Source of the DNA: Trebonia sp963836195
GTDB lineage: Bacteria > Actinomycetota > Actinomycetes > Streptosporangiales > Streptosporangiaceae
Length of the DNA stretch: 64,000 bases
Direction: 5' to 3'
Assembly: GCA_963836195.1 (NCBI GenBank)
Contig: CAWIIX010000014.1
Coordinates: forward strand, 1-64,000
The notes below the pieces were generated by a model. That model searched no databases. It saw nothing but the letters and a program-made list of their open reading frames with translations, and was not told the origin of the DNA. This document shows, in pieces, positions 25,039-34,944 of this stretch (positions within the stretch are counted from its first letter, which is position 1; every line of letters begins with the position of its first letter). The position numbers were made by a program, and so were the translations under genes.

Positions 25039-26821
25039 TATGGTTCACTCCCCGACCGTTCCAGCTTGTCGTCGGCGTGGGCGGCGACTGGTATCTTCAC
25101 AGACAACTCCGTACCGACGTTCTTTTGTGTCTCGACCGTGATCTCGCCATTCGATCGCGTGATAAATGTGCGCACCCACCATAGCCCGAGCCGGAGCCCC
25201 TTGCCTTTCTCTGTCTTAGTCGTGAAGTTGAGGTCGAAGATATGCGGCAAAATGTCCTCGGGAATCCCGGTCCCCGTGTCGCGGACGATCAGCTGCACGT
25301 AGCCCGCAGGGGCGTCCTCGTGGGTGAACAGTCTGGTTGATACGGTGAGGTGCCCACCGTTCGGCATGGCGTCGATCGCGTTCTTGATCAGATTCTGTAC
25401 GACAATCTCGAATGAGTAGAGTGAAAGTTCTGGAAGCGGCTCTTGGAATTCCGTCGTGACGGTGATGTCGGCTGAGGGCTCAGCTCGCGAAGCGCCTCAG
25501 CGACGCATTTGTTGACATTGACTGTGATGCCGCCCTGACCGAGGAAGCGGGTGACCTGGTCCGGCGTCTGCAGGGTCCGGTCGGCGAGCTTGAGGAGTTC
25601 CGTCAACTCGCCTTGGAGGGACTCCTTATCGGGCAAGCCGTCCTCGACGGTCTCCTGAAGTTCCATTATCTTGGCGCGCAGCGCACCCGCTGAGTTGCCC
25701 AGGCGGTGGATGAAGTTGCTCGTCTGGTTGCCGATAGCAACGAGCAGGTCGTTCGCGTGCCGCGATTCCAGGGCTGCCGTCACGTCGTTGCGTAGCTTCA
25801 CGAACGCGAGCAGCGTGCGCACCCGATCGGCGAAGCTTTCGAGCACGACCGTGTTGAAGCCGCTGAACGCGTCGAGTTCCTCGCTCTCCACGTTGAGTAC
25901 GCCGATGATTACTTGGTCGGCTGCCAGCGTGATGGGCACGGCGATCTCGCTCCGGATGGTGGACCCCAACAGCGCGACGTACTGAGGCGCCCTCGGCGCA
26001 CGTCGGGGAGCATCACGGTGCGGAACTCCTTCACCGCGCGGCCGGAGACGGACTCGTGAATGGAGAGAACGAGACCGACGTCCTCCGGGTTGGAGCTGTA
26101 TACGATCTCAAGTTCGTCGTCGCCTTTGCGGAAAAGTATCTGCGCGCCGCTGAGCTCGACGTGGTGCAGTTTGTGCAACTCGTCTATGACGCGCTGCAGC
26201 ACGCGCTGGATGACTTGCTGGCTGTCGGCCTGCGAAATGATCATCCGGTCGACGTCGGCGAAGAGTGCGGCGCTTGCGAAATGCTGAACGTTCTGCAGCG
26301 CGACGGCCGCTTGTGCGGCGATGGACTCCATGATCCCGGTGTGTACTGTCCGGAATGCGGCTACCTTTGCGCTTTCCGCACAGAACACGCCTATCGGACT
26401 GCCGCGCAGCGAGATCGGCACCTCGATGAGGCTCCTGATGGGACTGCCCGGGTAGCCGACGATGGGATAGTAGCCTTTCCTAAGCGGGCTCTTGCTCAGA
26501 TCGGCGATGAAGATCGGGCGCCGTTCCGTCAGGACTTTCCCGGCGATCGATCCGGGATGGCTATCCGTTTGCCCATGTCAAGTCCGTCGCTTGAGTACGT
26601 CACCTCAAGGTCCGGACCGCGTTTCAGCAGGATGGACGCATGTTCCGACGCAGCAGCGCTTTCGTCCCCTCGGCGACAAAGGACAACGTCTCGTCGAGGT
26701 AAGCTCTTTGTTGAGTAGGCGTAGGTCTATGGCATGAGCAGTTCGAGTTCCTCCTCGCGCAGGAGGAACTCCGCCGGAGCTCCCGCAGCAGACGCTGCCA
26801 GTCCTCCTGCCGTCGAGTCAT
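25038..26821 (-). pseudogene. GAF-domain sensor histidine kinase, several frameshifts
   Basis: Two GAF domains are visible: SIAGKVLTERRPIFIADLSK with SLIEVPISLRGSPIGVFCAE, and later ELSGAQILFRKGDDELEIVY with SEIAVPITLAADQVIIGVLN. A dimerisation helix follows, with a possible phospho-acceptor His in SNFIHRLGNSAGALRAK. The ATP-binding domain has VVQNLIKNAIDAMPNGG, RDTGTGIPEDILPHIFDLNF and GKGLRLGLWWVRTF. Frame changes occur near 26750-26665, 26555, 25990 and 25480, denser than elsewhere in the window, so this gene may truly be decaying. It heads an operon with two REC proteins and a membrane protein. The N-terminal start near 26821 is uncertain. Confidence 0.68.
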
Positions 26822-27282
26822 CGCAGACCTGTCTTTGACATAACTTGCCGTGGGCGCCGGCTGCCGTTGGCGGGAAGCTTAGCACCAACCTGTAATTTGT
26901 ATCGACGTGCCGTACAAGCATCGCGACGCGATCGCTCGTGTGGTTAATGAGAAGACTGTGATACCTGAGACGCGCGACGCAACGTTCGGGTTTGCCCAAT
27001 TTCTGTACTTTCTGTTTCCCAAAAGCCGAATGGAGGCCTGGTTTCCTGAGCGACCCCCGACCCCTCACTACGGAAACCGCCGGGCTCTTTGACGTCGCCC
27101 CGACGGACGAGAGAGCCCCGCACTTGGCGGCTGAGCCAGCCGCCTGTCACCCCGGCGATGGCAGCCACCGCGTCCGGGCACTGCGCCCGCCGACTACAAG
27201 AGCCTTGCGGGCACACCGGAGCGGGCGATCCGCCGTGAGGAGAGCCTTGATGGGCGGCACCGAAGGCTGGGACCGCGCGTGC
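26822..27282. other. Non-coding stretch, 461 bases
   Basis: No reading frame here has a ribosome site or a recognisable protein. The base composition is mixed, less GC-rich on the left and normal on the right, so the right boundary of the imported island probably lies here, near 27050-27250. I see no tRNA or long inverted repeat. Confidence 0.4.
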
Positions 27283-27752
27283 TTACAGGCCGAGGTCGCT
27301 CAGGCCCGGATGGTCCTGCGGCCGGGGCCCGGAGCGGTCCCAGCGGAACAGGCGATCGGCCTCGTCGATCGGCACGTCGTTGATGCTGGCGTGCCGCTCG
27401 GCCATGAACCCGTCGGCGTCGAACTGCCAGTTCTCGTTGCCGTAGGCGCGGTACCACTGCCCGCCGTCGTCGTGCCACTCGTAGGCGAAGCGCACCGCGA
27501 TCCGGTCGCCGGTGTAGGCCCACAACTCCTTGATCAGCCGGTATTCGTGCTCGCGGCGCCACTTCCGGTCAGGAACGCGACGATCTCCGCTCGCCCGTTG
27601 ATGAACTGCGAGCGGTTACGCCAGCGGCTGTCCTCGGTGTAGGCCAGGGAGACCCGTTCCGGGTCCCTGGTGTTCCAGGCGTCCTCGGCGGCCCGGACCT
27701 TCTGGGCGGCGGTCTCGGCGGTGAACGGCGGGACCGGCGGTCGCTGTGCCAT
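27283..27752 (-). CDS. SnoaL/NTF2-like protein (DUF1348 type), one frameshift
   Basis: About 155 residues. It reads TAETAAQKVRAAEDAWNTRD, YTEDSRWRNRSQFINGRAEI and VAFLT. After a frame change near 27565 (one base appears lost) it goes on KWRREHEYRLIKELWAYTGD, RIAVRFAYEWHDDGGQWYRA, YGNENWQFDADGFMAERHAS and ends at TAG 27283. The two parts join into one compact NTF2-like fold of the usual length for the family. The catalytic role of DUF1348 proteins is not known. I start at ATG 27752, with ATG 27761 as an alternative. Confidence 0.78.
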
Positions 27753-27788
27753 AGCCGCCATCCTCTCAGCCCTGATGCGAGTCGCCCG

Positions 27789-28462
27789 TCAGCCTCGCGC
27801 CTCGCCGCCGCCCGCGGCGCGGCGTATGCGGCCGCCATCCGATCGCCCCGGCGTTTCTGCAAGCGGCCGTAGCCGACCGTCCAGACGATCAGCACGCCCG
27901 CCACCGCGTACGGCAGCACCTTCGACACCGCCAGCGCCGTTCCGGCCGAGGTCTCCTGCACGATCAGCACCCGGGCGGCCGCCTCGACCAGGTAGGCGGT
28001 GCCCCAGACGACGGTGATGACCACGAACGCGCGCCGGAACTCCTTGTACTGCCGCAGGTCGGCGAACTCGCGGCCCCGATCGGTGTCCGGGCCCATGAAC
28101 TCAATGGCGAACCGGTACATCATCGGCTTATCCGTCGCCAGCGAGCCCAGGCAGATCAGCCCGAACACGCCGGTGGAGACCGACCCCTCGTCAAGCACCA
28201 GCTTCGGGTTGTGGCTGACCAGCCCGAGGATGGCGCCGACGACGATGCCGGCCAGCACCAGCACTCCGACCGCGTCCACCCGGCGGTGCCGGATGATCCC
28301 GATGATCACCCCGACCGCCGGGAGCACGCCGCTCAGCACCAGCGCGGCCACCGAGCTGAACCCGTGCGAGCGGAGCAGGTTGTAGGCCAGCAGCGGCCCG
28401 CCGATGTCGAAGATCGCGATCATCGCGATCGATCGCAGCCGCCCGGTGTCCACGTGGCCCAC
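27789..28462 (-). CDS. VC0807-type integral membrane protein
   Basis: About 220 residues, with helices around IAMIAIFDIGGPLLAYNLL, VAALVLSGVLPAVGVIIGII, AVGVLVLAGIVVGAILGLVS, GVFGLICLGSLAT, AFVVITVVWGTAYLVEAAAR and VLPYAVAGVLIVWTVGYG. The motif KPMMYRFAIEFMGPD between helices is typical of the group, whose function is unknown. The start is GTG 28462. The frame stays open to 27569, overlapping the NTF2-like gene by over 180 bases; I think the true stop is the TGA at 27789-27791 in another frame, after a GC-rich stretch that may hold one more indel. The end is therefore approximate. Confidence 0.65.
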
Positions 28463-28512
28463 TCTATAGATCGATTCGACCTATAGACAGCTCTTCGGCT
28501 CGCGCTGAAGCG

Positions 28513-29562
28513 TCAGGCCGCGCGGCGCCGGACGAGCCAGACGGTCGCCGCGATAAGCAGCGCGGACAGCGCCAGCAGCCAGCCGCCCTCGATCCACTGG
28601 AACGGCCAGAACCGGCTGGCCGGCTGGTAGCTGGTCCACATCGTGTAGCCGTGCTGAACCAGGCACGGCCCCCATCCTTGCGGAGCCCCGGCCTTCCCTG
28701 TCGCTGCCGGAGGGGGAGCGCAGAATTGGTTGAGGATGTTGCTCGGGGGATAGCTGCCGAAGGCGAACCTGCCGTCCTTCGACCACCACTGGCTGATGAC
28801 CCAAGCGTCGTCGGGCACGTTGACGTTGATGGATGCGAGCAGCGGCGTCAGGTAGTGCTGGCGCAGGAACCCCGCGGTCACGAACGCGAGCCCGGTGTAG
28901 ACAACCAGGGTCGCGACGATGGCGGGGACGACCCGGCGGATCAGCATTCCGGCCAAGGCGCCGATCGCGAAGGCGGCCAGCGTCCAGGCCGGGAACCCGA
29001 TCCCGCGCAGGTCGAACAGGCCCGGGGTGAGCGGGGTCGTCCTGGGCAGGCCGAGCGACTGGTTGCCCACGAACGGCTGGTAGTACCAGGTCAGCAGGGC
29101 GCCGAACGCCCCGGCGGCGGCGGTCACCGCGACCGCGAGCAGCGCCAGCTTGCCGACCGCCCAGCGCCTCCGGCCGAAGCCCTGGGTCCAGGTGTACCGG
29201 AAGGTGCCGGTCTCCAGCTCCCTGGCCAGCACCGGCGCCCCGACGAACGCGCCGATCGCCGCGGGCAGCACCTGCAGGATGAAGCCATTCGATAGGAAGT
29301 TGTCCATGCCGTCCAAGGTGCTGTCCAGGCCTTGGCAGGTAACCGAGCTGGCCGGCTGGCACGCGACGGCGGCAGCGTAGGCGTGGTTCAGGGACAGGCC
29401 GGCGATCCACAGGTACACCGCGAGCGCGCCGAGCAGCACGGCCACCCCGGTCAGCGCGATCCGGTGCTGGCGCCAGGTGACCCCGGCCATCCGCCGCCAC
29501 GGTATCGGCCGCAGGGTTGTGTCGTCTTCGTTTGGGCGGGCGGGCCTGGTCAGCGCGGTCAT
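28513..29562 (-). CDS. ABC transporter permease
   Basis: A 349-residue membrane protein with about six helices, among them IALTGVAVLLGALAVYLWIA, FILQVLPAAIGAFVGAPVLA, LALLAVAVTAAAGAFGALLT and VPAIVATLVVYTGLAFVTAG. The cytoplasmic motif LARELETGTFRYTWTQGFGR is typical of two-component ABC-2-like permeases next to a GntR- or kinase-linked ATPase. A long extracytoplasmic loop holds three Cys. Its ATG overlaps the ATPase stop by 4 bases (ATGA), so the pair is coupled. The substrate is unknown. Confidence 0.85.
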   Translation of the reverse strand: MTALTRPARPNEDDTTLRPIPWRRMAGVTWRQHRIALTGVAVLLGALAVYLWIAGLSLNHAYAAAVACQPASSVTCQGLDSTLDGMDNFLSNGFILQVLPAAIGAFVGAPVLARELETGTFRYTWTQGFGRRRWAVGKLALLAVAVTAAAGAFGALLTWYYQPFVGNQSLGLPRTTPLTPGLFDLRGIGFPAWTLAAFAIGALAGMLIRRVVPAIVATLVVYTGLAFVTAGFLRQHYLTPLLASINVNVPDDAWVISQWWSKDGRFAFGSYPPSNILNQFCAPPPAATGKAGAPQGWGPCLVQHGYTMWTSYQPASRFWPFQWIEGGWLLALSALLIAATVWLVRRRAA

Positions 29563-30305
29563 CGCGTCACCTCCGACGTCGGGTTCTCGCGCTCACCGGG
29601 GACGCGCAGATAGGCCATCGCGAGCTCTTCCAGACTGGCCTGGCCGTGGCGGGCGAGCAGGTCATTGACTTCCCCGGCCAGCCGTACCTGGCCCCGGGAC
29701 AGCAGGACGAGGTAATTGGCCACCCGCTCGAGTTCGGTGAGCACGTGCGAGGACAGCAGCACCGACACCCCGTCGTCGGTCGCGGCCGCCAGTACCGTGG
29801 CCATGAAGTCGTGCCGGGCGATCGGGTCGAGCATCGCCACCGGCTCGTCAAGCACCAGCAGCCGCGGCCGGCGGGCCAGCGCCAGGGTCAGCGCCAGCTG
29901 CGCCTGCTGGCCGCCGGACAGCTTCCCCGACTTCCGCCTGGGCGGGATGCCCAGCTCGTCGAGCCGGGTCCGCGCGTAGGCCTGGTCGAAGCGCCGGTTC
30001 AGGCTGCGGGTCACGTAGATCATGTCCGCGACCGACAGGTTCCTGTACAGCGGCGTGTCCTGCGCCACGAACGCGATCCCGTCAAGCGCGGCCGGCGACC
30101 CCGCCCGGCGGCCGCCTAGCACGGTCACCGCGCCCGCCGATGGCGAGGTCAGGCCCACCGCCAGGTTCAGCAGCGTGCTCTTGCCGGCCCCGTTCGGCCC
30201 GACCAGCGCCGTCACGCGCCCGGCCGGGATCTCCAGCGTGCACTCGCGCAGCGCCCAGGTACCGCCGTAGCGCTTACCCAGGCCGCTGGCCTCGACGACG
30301 TTCAT
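29559..30305 (-). CDS. ABC transporter ATP-binding protein
   Basis: A 248-residue ATPase. Walker A is VGPNGAGKSTLLNL, the Q-loop FVAQDTPLYRN, the signature KLSGGQQAQLALTLAL, Walker B LLVLDEPVAMLDP, and the switch His LLSSHVLTE. GGGAGGAG lies 4 bases before ATG 30305, a very good ribosome site. It drives the permease at 28513-29562 and is divergent from the histidine kinase at 30431, which with its regulator probably controls the transporter. Confidence 0.93.
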   Translation of the reverse strand: MNVVEASGLGKRYGGTWALRECTLEIPAGRVTALVGPNGAGKSTLLNLAVGLTSPSAGAVTVLGGRRAGSPAALDGIAFVAQDTPLYRNLSVADMIYVTRSLNRRFDQAYARTRLDELGIPPRRKSGKLSGGQQAQLALTLALARRPRLLVLDEPVAMLDPIARHDFMATVLAAATDDGVSVLLSSHVLTELERVANYLVLLSRGQVRLAGEVNDLLARHGQASLEELAMAYLRVPGERENPTSEVTR

Positions 30306-30430
30306 CGATCTCCTCCCTTGCTCCAGTCCGGTGTGTTCGCCGCCTACTGTCCATGGATCCCGGCCCCGCTGTCTGCGGCCGCAGGAGCGCACTGGTTCAT
30401 CCGCAAGAGTGAATCCGGGTCGCCACAGGG

Positions 30431-31687
30431 ATGATGCAGACGGCCTGGCCAGGCGCTACCGTCGGGAGCATGCAGGCAGTTCGGCGCTTGGCGGGCGGTG
30501 ACCCGGGCATGATCGCGGACGCTGGGCTGGCGATCGCCGCCGCCGGGCTGACCGCGCTGATCACGTGGGGGCCGCCTCACCTAAGCGGCACCCCGATCAC
30601 CGGGCCTTGGTGGCTGCGGGCGCTGCTGCCCCTGATCCTGGGCGCCCCGCTACTGCTGCGCCGCCGCGCTCCGCTGCTGATGTGGGCGGCGATCTGGGCC
30701 GGCCTGGCGCTGGCCCTCAGCTTGAACCGGCCGCTGAACCCTGACTTTGGCCCGTATCCCGCAACACCCGAACCCTTCACGTTCGTGCTGTTGGTAGCCG
30801 CCTACTCCCTGGGTGCGCACGCCAGCCCGCGCCGCGCGACCGCGGGCCTGGTCGTCGCCATCCCGGTCGTGGTCGGGATGAGCCAGCACGGCGAGTTGGG
30901 GCTGCTGTTCGGATCGCAGGGCGGCTCGGCGAACGTGCCATTGGCATTGCTGCAGCTTGCGGCGTTCTGCCTGGCCGGCGTCCTGGTCCGCGCCCGCAGG
31001 CAGGCCGTGTCGATGGCCGCGCGGAGCGCCGCGCTTGAGCGCCAGGCCGAGCAGGCCACGGCGACCGAGCGGGCGCGAATCGCACGTGAGATGCACGACA
31101 TCGTCGCCCACCACCTCAGCGTGATCGTGCTGCAGGCAGCCGGCGCCCGGGCGTCGGGCAGGCCAGCCGAGGCGACCCTGGAGAAGATCGAGAACAGCGC
31201 CCGGCAGGGACTGGCCGAGACCCGCCGCCTGCTGGGAGTCCTGCGCGACCCAGACGAGGAGACCGGGCTCGCCCCGCAGCCGGGAATCGGCGACCTGGAC
31301 GCGCTGTCCGCTGGCGTCCGCGCCGCAGGCCTGCCCGTGAACCTGGTCATTGACGGCGACCTCGCCGCGCTGCCCGCGACCGTGGACGTGTCCGTCTACC
31401 GCATCGTTCAGGAGGCGCTGACTAACATCCTCAAGCACGCCGGCCCGGCCCGCGCCGATGTGACGATCGGTTGCGGCCAGCACGCTGTCATTATCGAGGT
31501 CACCGACGACGGAACCGCGAAATCCGGTCACGGGGCCCCAGTCAACGGGCACGGGCTGGCCGGGATGCGCGAGCGGGCGGCGGTGTTCGGCGGTGAGCTG
31601 GCCGCCGGGCCGCGTCCCGGCGGCGGGTACGCCGTGCGCGCCCGGCTGCCACTGGGCGACGACCTGCCAGCGCGCGTTCTGTCGTGA
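30431..31687 (+). CDS. NarL-type sensor histidine kinase
   Basis: About 418 residues. The N-terminal half holds four to six hydrophobic helices (AGLAIAAAGLTALITWGPP, LLMWAAIWAGLALAL, FTFVLLVAAYSLGAH, LALLQLAAFCLAGVLVRA). The HisKA_3 box is ERARIAREMHDIVAHHLSVI with the phospho-His. The ATPase domain has YRIVQEALTNILKHAG and GHGLAGMRERAAVFGGEL. The start could be 30431 or 30470; neither has a clear site. It overlaps the regulator by 4 bases. Being divergent from an ABC transporter suggests it senses an antibiotic-like or envelope signal, which is inference. Confidence 0.9.
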   Translation: MMQTAWPGATVGSMQAVRRLAGGDPGMIADAGLAIAAAGLTALITWGPPHLSGTPITGPWWLRALLPLILGAPLLLRRRAPLLMWAAIWAGLALALSLNRPLNPDFGPYPATPEPFTFVLLVAAYSLGAHASPRRATAGLVVAIPVVVGMSQHGELGLLFGSQGGSANVPLALLQLAAFCLAGVLVRARRQAVSMAARSAALERQAEQATATERARIAREMHDIVAHHLSVIVLQAAGARASGRPAEATLEKIENSARQGLAETRRLLGVLRDPDEETGLAPQPGIGDLDALSAGVRAAGLPVNLVIDGDLAALPATVDVSVYRIVQEALTNILKHAGPARADVTIGCGQHAVIIEVTDDGTAKSGHGAPVNGHGLAGMRERAAVFGGELAAGPRPGGGYAVRARLPLGDDLPARVLS

Positions 31688-32373
31688 TCAGCGTCCTGAT
31701 CGCCGACGACCAGGACCTCGTCCGCGAGGGCCTGCGGATGCTGCTCGAAGCCGAGCCCGACCTGGCCGTGGCGGGGGAAGCCGGCGACGGCGGCCAGGCG
31801 CTGGCCCAAGCCCGGCTGCTGGACCCCGACGTGATCTTGATGGACGTCCGCATGCCCGGCATGAACGGCATCGAAGCCACCTCCCGGCTGGTCCAGGCCG
31901 GGTGCCGGGCGCGGATTCTGATGCTGACGACCTTCAACCTCGACGAGTACGTGTATCACGCGCTGAAGGCAGGCGCGAGCGGCTTCCTGCTCAAGGACGC
32001 CAGCCGCGAGCAGCTGACCGGCGCCGTGCGCGCGGTGGCGGCCGGCGAGACCCTGCTCGCCCCGGCGATCACCCGGCGGCTGATCGAGGACTTCTGCCGC
32101 GGCCCCGCCCCCGGCCGCCCGGCGGCCGGCCCGGCCGGGGACCTGAGCGAACGCGAGCTCGGCGTCGTGCAGCTCGTGGCCCAGGGCCTGTCGAACGCCG
32201 AGATCGCCGGCAGGCTGTACCTCAGCGAGGCCACCGTTAAGAGCCACATCGCCCGCATCCTCGCCAAGCTCGGCCTGCGCGACCGGGTGCAGGTCGCGGT
32301 CTACGCCTACGAACACGGCATCGTCCGGCCAGGCCAGGGCCCGTCGCCAGCCGACCGGAAACCCAGACCGTAG
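31684..32373 (+). CDS. NarL/LuxR-family response regulator
   Basis: A 229-residue regulator. The receiver has LIADDQDLVREGLRMLLEAE and the phospho-Asp in DVILMDVRMPGMNGIEA, the conserved Lys in GFLLKDASREQL. The output helix-turn-helix is LSERELGVVQLVAQGLSNAE and IAGRLYLSEATVKSHIARIL. It starts at GTG 31684, overlapping the kinase stop (GTGA), so the two are coupled. It most likely regulates the divergent ABC operon at 28513-30305. Confidence 0.93.
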   Translation: MISVLIADDQDLVREGLRMLLEAEPDLAVAGEAGDGGQALAQARLLDPDVILMDVRMPGMNGIEATSRLVQAGCRARILMLTTFNLDEYVYHALKAGASGFLLKDASREQLTGAVRAVAAGETLLAPAITRRLIEDFCRGPAPGRPAAGPAGDLSERELGVVQLVAQGLSNAEIAGRLYLSEATVKSHIARILAKLGLRDRVQVAVYAYEHGIVRPGQGPSPADRKPRP

Positions 32374-32378
32374 CGCCC

Positions 32379-32942
32379 ATGCCACGATCACGGCTGACCG
32401 GTTTCGAGCACGTGCTGCTCGGCATGATCTTCACCCAGCCCTCGACCGGCTACGACCTGAAGCGCCGGTTCGCGACCACCCCGCTGGGCGTGTACCAGCC
32501 GAGCTCCGGCGCCCTCTACCCAGCCCTCGACCGCCTGGAACGGCGCGGCCTGCTCCGCTCCGAAGGCCTGCGGCCAGCCGACGGCGGCCGGCCGCGCCGG
32601 CTGTATCACCCGACTGAGGAGGGCAGGCAGGCCCATCTCGACTGGCTGCGCGAGCCGGTCGTGCCGGAGACCGTCAGCCAGGATCTCGGCCTGCACCTGC
32701 TGCGCTTCGCGATGATGGCGCCGGCGCTGCCCGAGGAGGCGGCGCGAGCGTTCCTCGTCAGCCTGCGGGCGGCGCTGGCCGGGTTCGTCGCGGCGCTCGA
32801 GCGGCAGGTCGACGCCATGGACACCGCCGGGAACCCGTACGCGGCACTGGCCGTCGAGCATGGGCTCGCGGTGCACCGGGCCAGCCTGGCCTGGGCCGAG
32901 CGGGCGATCACCCGGCTGGCGGCCGATTCTCCCCGGCGATAA
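32379..32942 (+). CDS. PadR-family transcriptional regulator
   Basis: A 187-residue regulator with a winged helix (HVLLGMIFTQPSTGYDLKRR, YPALDRLERRGLLRSEGLRP, RRLYHPTEEGRQAHLDWLRE) and a helical C-terminal dimerisation domain of the Vir_act_alpha_C type. It begins 6 bases after the response regulator and so probably belongs to the same transcript. PadR proteins usually repress a nearby transporter. No clear palindrome is in its own upstream region. Confidence 0.9.
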   Translation: MPRSRLTGFEHVLLGMIFTQPSTGYDLKRRFATTPLGVYQPSSGALYPALDRLERRGLLRSEGLRPADGGRPRRLYHPTEEGRQAHLDWLREPVVPETVSQDLGLHLLRFAMMAPALPEEAARAFLVSLRAALAGFVAALERQVDAMDTAGNPYAALAVEHGLAVHRASLAWAERAITRLAADSPRR

Positions 32943-32968
32943 GGCCGCGGCGGCCTAAACTCGACGCC

Positions 32969-33594
32969 ATGGGCAACCAAGAGCTTGCGATAACGCGGCG
33001 CAGTCTGCACGCGGTGGCCGAACTCGTGCTGGCCGGCCCGCAGTACCGGGCCACCGGCAAGCTGCGGCTGCGGGTGGTCCCCGGCGGCTTCGCGACCGTC
33101 CTGGCGCCGGAGCTGCGCGTCGTCGGCACCGGGGTCGTCGGCGACGGGGGAGCGGCGGTCCCGATCGACGGCCATACCGCGCTCGCCATCGGCGCCGAGC
33201 TCGGGGTAACGGCGGCCGGCCCGAGGGCGCCTACGACGACGGGGCCGGAGTGGATCTGGACGAGACGCTGACCCTCGACCCGGATCAGGCCGACGTGATC
33301 ATGGGCGGGCTCGGGCGCGGCCACGACGCGCTGGTCGCGTTCGCCCCGGCCGAGACGCCGGTGCTGTGGCCCGAGCACTTCGACGTGGCGATCCGGGTGC
33401 AGGACGCCAACTTCGGGGTGTCGCCGGGCGACGGCTTCATCGAGGAGCCCTACGCGTACGTGGGCGTCGCCCGCCTGCCGGCCGACGACGCGTTCTGGAA
33501 CGCGCCGTTCGGCGCCGCCGTGCCGCTGAGCGAACTGCCCGATGCCGCCGCCGTCACCGCCTTCTTCGCCGAGGGCCGCCGGCGCAGCGCGTAA
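32969..33594 (+). CDS. Conserved hypothetical protein, one frameshift
   Basis: About 208 residues of an actinobacterial protein I do not recognise by function. The first part reads LAITRRSLHAVAELVLAGPQ and LRLRVVPGGFATVLAPELRV. After a frame change near 33225 it continues VIMGGLGRGHDALVAFAPAE, TPVLWPEHFDVAIRVQDANF and YAYVGVARLPADDAFWNAPF. There is no signal peptide or membrane helix. The two halves are similar in composition and together look like one soluble beta-rich protein. Confidence 0.65.
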
Positions 33595-33666
33595 CGCCGC
33601 CCAGCGCCCGGCGCGCCGTCGGAGGCCGACCGCACCAGGCCCGCCACGCGCCGCCCGAGCTGCCCG

Positions 33667-34829
33667 TCACCGGCGGGCAGACGCGAGCGCGGCCCCCTCC
33701 ACCAGCGCTGCGAGCTTCGCCCAGCCGAGCTCGGGGTGGATCCGCGAGCCGAACCCGCAGTCCGCCCCGGCGATGATGTTCTCGGCCCCGAGCCGGTCGG
33801 CGTAGCGGGTGATCCGCTCGGCCACCAGCTCCGGGTGCTCGATCGCGTTGGTCGCGTGCGTGACCACGCCGGGGATGAGGATCTTGCCGTCGGGGAGCGT
33901 GAGGTCCTCCCACAGGTGGTACTCGTGCTCGTGCCGGGAGTTGGCCGCCTCGATCAGGTAGGCGCCCGCGTTGACCCGCAGCATGATGTCGGCGATGTCC
34001 GCCAGCGGGACGTCGTTGCGGTGCGGGCCGTGCCAGCTTCCCCAGCACAGGTGGTACCGGATCCGGTCGGCGGGCAGCCCGGCCAGGGCGTGGTTGAGCA
34101 CCTCGATGCTCATCGTCGCATAGCGGCGGTAGGACTCCAGGTCGTACTCCGGGTTGCGGTCCCACGAGGCGGGCACCCAGGCGTCGTCGACCTGCAGCAG
34201 GAAGCCGGCCTCGACGATGGCCCGGTACTCCTGGGCGAGCGCGTCCGCCAGCGCCCGCATCAGGTCGTCGCGGTTGCCGTAGTGCTCGTCGGCCAGCCCG
34301 ACCTCGATGCTGGCGGGCGCCACGACCGGCAGGAACGCCTCCCGGTCGGGCTGGTCGCGCCAGCGCCGCCCGCAGGTTGGCGATGTCCCGCTCGACCGCC
34401 TCGGGCCGGTAGCGGACCGGCCCGGTGACGACCGGCTGCCGGGCCAGCGGGCTGAAGAAGTACGAATCCTCCATGTACCCGAACAGGGTCGCGTTCGCGT
34501 CCGCCCACGCGGTAGAACTCCGGGAACTGCTCGCGGTCGCGCCCCTTCATCCGCGGCACGTCGGCCGCCGACGGGTCGCGGCTGCCGACCCCGTCCAGCC
34601 GGTCGACCACGTACTGGGTCCACATGGTCTTGCCGAACTCGCCGTCGTCGACCACGTCGATCCCGGTCGCCGCCTGCCGCCGCACCACGTCCGCGACCCC
34701 GGCCCGCAGCTGATCGAGCACCTCCGGCGCCCACTGGCCCTGCTCGGCCAGCGCCTGCGACAGCTTCGCCGGCCGCTGCAGCGCCCCCACATGGGTGGTG
34801 AGGATCCCGTCGTGAGTGCTCCGTCGCAT
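33667..34829 (-). CDS. Cobalamin-independent methionine synthase (MetE C-terminal domain)-like protein, two frameshifts
   Basis: About 385 residues and a paralogue of the gene at 17402-18617. It starts ILTTHVGALQRPAKLSQALA at ATG 34829, behind GGGAGAG. Zinc ligands are His and Cys in RYHLCWGSWHGPH, Glu in ANSRHEHEYHLW and Cys in AGADCGFGSRIHPELGW. The frame changes by +1 near 34505 and again near 34365; the middle part reads MEDSYFFSPLARQPVVTGPV and YRPEAVERDIANLRAAL. It ends at TGA 33667. The shared layout means both came from one family; what thiol or methyl donor they use is unknown. Confidence 0.8.
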
Positions 34830-34944
34830 CCGCTCTCCCTGTGACCGACTACGCTCGCGGCCCCTTCGCCGCACGCGTCCCGCCACCCAACCTAACCGCA
34901 GAACCTCCACCAACAGCACCCGATTCATAGCCGGGCCGTTCCGG

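Noticed and set aside
26907..27092. A 61-codon plus-strand frame in the spacer after the kinase
   Set aside because: No ribosome site, no recognisable protein and no partner gene. It is within what chance gives in a less GC-rich spacer.
28463..28490. Two CTATAG hexamers as an operator
   Set aside because: Both are short self-complementary hexamers separated by an unrelated sequence. They are more simply part of the promoter of the VC0807-type gene.
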